Below, piece after piece: positions 59,938 through 64,000 of a stretch of 64,000 bases of DNA. Both the position numbers and the translations under genes were made by a program. The stretch covers positions 558,001 through 622,000 of the forward strand of contig NZ_JAJALI010000003.1 of the NCBI RefSeq assembly GCF_020523795.1, written 5' to 3'. Every line of letters begins with the position of its first letter. Positions within the stretch are counted from its first letter, which is position 1. This stretch comes from Ancylobacter sp. Lp-2 (GTDB lineage Bacteria > Pseudomonadota > Alphaproteobacteria > Rhizobiales > Xanthobacteraceae). The notes beneath the pieces were generated by a model. It searched no databases. It was not told where the DNA came from and worked only from the letters and a program-made list of their open reading frames with translations.

Positions 59938-61386
59938 TCAGAAGCGGAGCTCGTCCTTTACGTCGAACGGCACCACGCCGCGCCGGTCCGGGTCGAGCAC
60001 GATGGCCCGGTCGAGCGGCGGAAACGCCCTGTCCGGGCAGTTCGTGCGCGGGCAGATGCGGCAATTGACGCCGAGCGGGGCGATGCTGGACGCCTTCAGG
60101 TCGATCCCGTCGGCATAGACGATCTCCCCGGCATAGGAGAGCTCGCAGCCAATGCCGAGCGCATAGCGCCGCTCACGCTGGCCGAAGCGCTGGACGGGCT
60201 TGATGGCCCCCCGCGCGAGACACAGATAGCGCACCCCGTCCGGCATCTCGCCGACCTGCGCCAGCAGCTTCGAGGGCTGCTCGAACGCCTCGTGCACGTT
60301 CCACACCGGGCAGGCACCGCCATAGCGGGCGAACTGGAAGCGCGTGGCGCTGTGGCGCTTGATGACGTTGCCGGCGCGATCCACCTTCAGGAAATAGAAC
60401 GGCACGCCCTTCTCGCCCGGCCGCTGCAACGTCGAGAGCCGGTGGCACACCTGCTCCAGGCTGGCCCCGGTGATGGCGGCGATCAGATCGAGATCGTGCC
60501 GCCGCTCCCGCGCCAGCCGCGCGAAGCGGCGATAGGGCAGGATCAGCGCCCCGGCATAGTAGTTCTGCAGCGACAGCCGGCACACCTCGCGGGCGGCGGT
60601 GCTGCGGAAGCCAGCCTCCGCCACATGCCGGTCGATCAGTTCGCCCTGCTCGAAGCGGGCGATAAGCGTGGCGAGGCGAAAGGCGCGGCTCGCCGGATCG
60701 AGCCCGCGCGCCAGCGTCGCCACTCGGCGATGGCGATCGAAGCGCAGCAGCGGCGCCTCCACCGCGTCGGAGGGCGCGGTCTCCACGCCGATATCGTGGT
60801 GCTCGCGCAGATGCCGCTCCAGCACCGCGCCGGCATCGGGACGGGCGAACAGGTCGAGCGCGGCGCTCTTCTCCTCCGCCGCCCGGTCGAGGCCGTCGAC
60901 ATAATTGTCGATGTAATGGAAATGGTCGCGCACCTCGTCATAGGGCGCGAGGTTGCGGGCCTCGCCGTCGCCCTCCCCGCCGCCCGCCGAGGTGACGGCA
61001 TCGTCGAGCGCGGCGCGACGCTCCACCAGCCGGCGCATCGCCCCGTGCAGGCGCAGGAAGGCATGGGCGAAGGCCGGTGCATGGGTGGTGGCGTTCTTCA
61101 GGTCCTGCAGGCTCGGCTCCAGCCCGCGGAACACCGGATCGGCCAGCGCCTCGCGCAGGTCGGCGACGATGCGGTCGAGATCGTCGGCGCCGAAACGGGT
61201 GATGTCGAGGTCGAAGGTGCGGCCGATGGCGAGCAGCACCGCGGCGGTGAGCGGACGCTGATTGCTCTCGATCTGGTTGATGTAGCTCGGCGACAACGAA
61301 AGGCGTCGCGCGAAATCCATCTGGGTAAGGCCCAGCCTTTCGCGCAGATTGCGCACGGCATGACCGGCGAATACCTTCTTCGACAT
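59938..61386 (-). CDS. pccR: Short-chain fatty acyl-CoA regulator (ScfR family, PccR-like)
   Basis: A 482-residue XRE-family regulator. The N-terminal helix-turn-helix (VRNLRERLGLTQMDFARRLSLSPSYINQIESNQRPL region) is followed by an IrrE/ImmA-like region and the C-terminal ScfR domain with CPVWNVHEAF, GCELSYAGEIVYAD and Cys-rich VNCRICPRTNCPDRAFPPLDR. It is divergent from pccB. In Rhodobacter sphaeroides the ScfR protein PccR activates propionyl-CoA carboxylase genes from this position, so the same role is inferred here. Confidence 0.9.
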   Translation of the reverse strand: MSKKVFAGHAVRNLRERLGLTQMDFARRLSLSPSYINQIESNQRPLTAAVLLAIGRTFDLDITRFGADDLDRIVADLREALADPVFRGLEPSLQDLKNATTHAPAFAHAFLRLHGAMRRLVERRAALDDAVTSAGGGEGDGEARNLAPYDEVRDHFHYIDNYVDGLDRAAEEKSAALDLFARPDAGAVLERHLREHHDIGVETAPSDAVEAPLLRFDRHRRVATLARGLDPASRAFRLATLIARFEQGELIDRHVAEAGFRSTAAREVCRLSLQNYYAGALILPYRRFARLARERRHDLDLIAAITGASLEQVCHRLSTLQRPGEKGVPFYFLKVDRAGNVIKRHSATRFQFARYGGACPVWNVHEAFEQPSKLLAQVGEMPDGVRYLCLARGAIKPVQRFGQRERRYALGIGCELSYAGEIVYADGIDLKASSIAPLGVNCRICPRTNCPDRAFPPLDRAIVLDPDRRGVVPFDVKDELRF

Positions 61387-61492
61387 GATGGCCTCCGGCG
61401 AGGGCTAACGGTGAAACGGTGTCATCCGTCCGCCCTGCCCGCTCCCACGTGCGGAGGGAGCTGGCGGGCTTGCGCTCCCCGCCCGTCGATCT

Positions 61493-61530
61493 TGTGAAAT
61501 TTTTACAGTTTTACGATCCGCATTTTCACA
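61493..61530. promoter_or_regulatory. Candidate PccR sites in the pccR-pccB gap
   Basis: An imperfect 15-bp palindrome TGTGAAATTTTTACA (61493-61507, one mismatched pair) and, 15 bp on, an inverted half-site TTTTCACA (61523-61530). They are the most AT-rich elements in the 236-bp divergent gap. They do not match the TTTGCAAA element described for R. sphaeroides PccR, so binding is only inferred. Confidence 0.45.
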
Positions 61531-61622
61531 GCTTATCGTGCGGGTCACAAGGGCTTAGAAGTGGCGAAGCGAGCGGGCGCCCTTCCGACTCTTCGGTTGG
61601 CGCCCCGGAGAAGGTGCGTGCC

Positions 61623-63155
<1,533 letters not shown>

Positions 63156-63164
63156 GGCTCATCC

Positions 63165-64000
<836 letters not shown>

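Overview
The window reads as chromosomal DNA of a high-GC (about 68-70 %) alphaproteobacterium, most likely of the Hyphomicrobiales (Rhizobiales). The signs are bioMNY, a NadQ-type regulator ahead of nadABC, an ScfR/PccR regulator ahead of pccBA, a glx/mgs-gmaS cluster, soxBDAG-type genes followed by purU and folD, and short palindromic dispersed repeats. A methylotrophic or versatile soil genus such as those of the Xanthobacteraceae would fit, but the genus is a guess. Genes are tightly packed in short operons with many 4-bp stop/start overlaps. I saw no rRNA, tRNA, CRISPR array, intact insertion sequence or prophage.

Layout. 1-574: exported nucleosidase, cut by the left edge. 667-7335 (minus): LysR regulator, then a polyamine-type ABC importer and an aldehyde dehydrogenase in the order of E. 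coli ydcSTUVW. 7470-16279 (minus): reductases, PlsC, adenine deaminase with an aldo/keto reductase, an MHS transporter, a bestrophin and a DeoR regulator. 16389-20754 (minus): aldo/keto reductase, bioMNY and an acyl-CoA ligase. 20869-27509: NadQ, a GNAT/glycosyltransferase pair, then nadABC behind two tandem operators. 27584-29183: tandem glycine riboswitch and a DadA-type dehydrogenase. 29184-30618: a lower-GC islet with a decayed copy of the dadA 3' end, a Mu-F-like small protein and a small secreted protein. 30631-33573: copper ATPase and CsoR, divergent around twin operators. 33663-38194: secreted GH5, GntP permease, secreted GH1. 38359-39839: an ACP/ketoacyl-synthase pair. 41412-48444: soxBDAG/mgdABCD, purU, folD. 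48466-53373 (minus): Tat-exported flavoprotein, MHS transporter, SthA. 53507-58679: XRE-cupin regulator, mgsABC, gmaS. 58701-59928: vWA protein and an orphan winged helix. 59938-64000: ScfR regulator and pccBA, cut by the right edge.

How the genes work together. The strongest theme is one-carbon and nitrogen metabolism. The glutamine-synthetase-like GmaS, the three-part synthase MgsABC, the four-subunit sarcosine-oxidase-like enzyme, FolD and PurU together make up the N-methylglutamate route that turns methylamine into ammonium and C1 units bound to tetrahydrofolate. Here the route is split into two plus-strand blocks about 5 kb apart, measured from folD to the regulator. Other themes are polyamine uptake and oxidation, NAD synthesis with its regulator, biotin uptake, glycine-sensing amino-acid oxidation, copper efflux, glucan use, and propionyl-CoA carboxylation. 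Several operons carry recognisable palindromic operators next to the regulator expected to use them.
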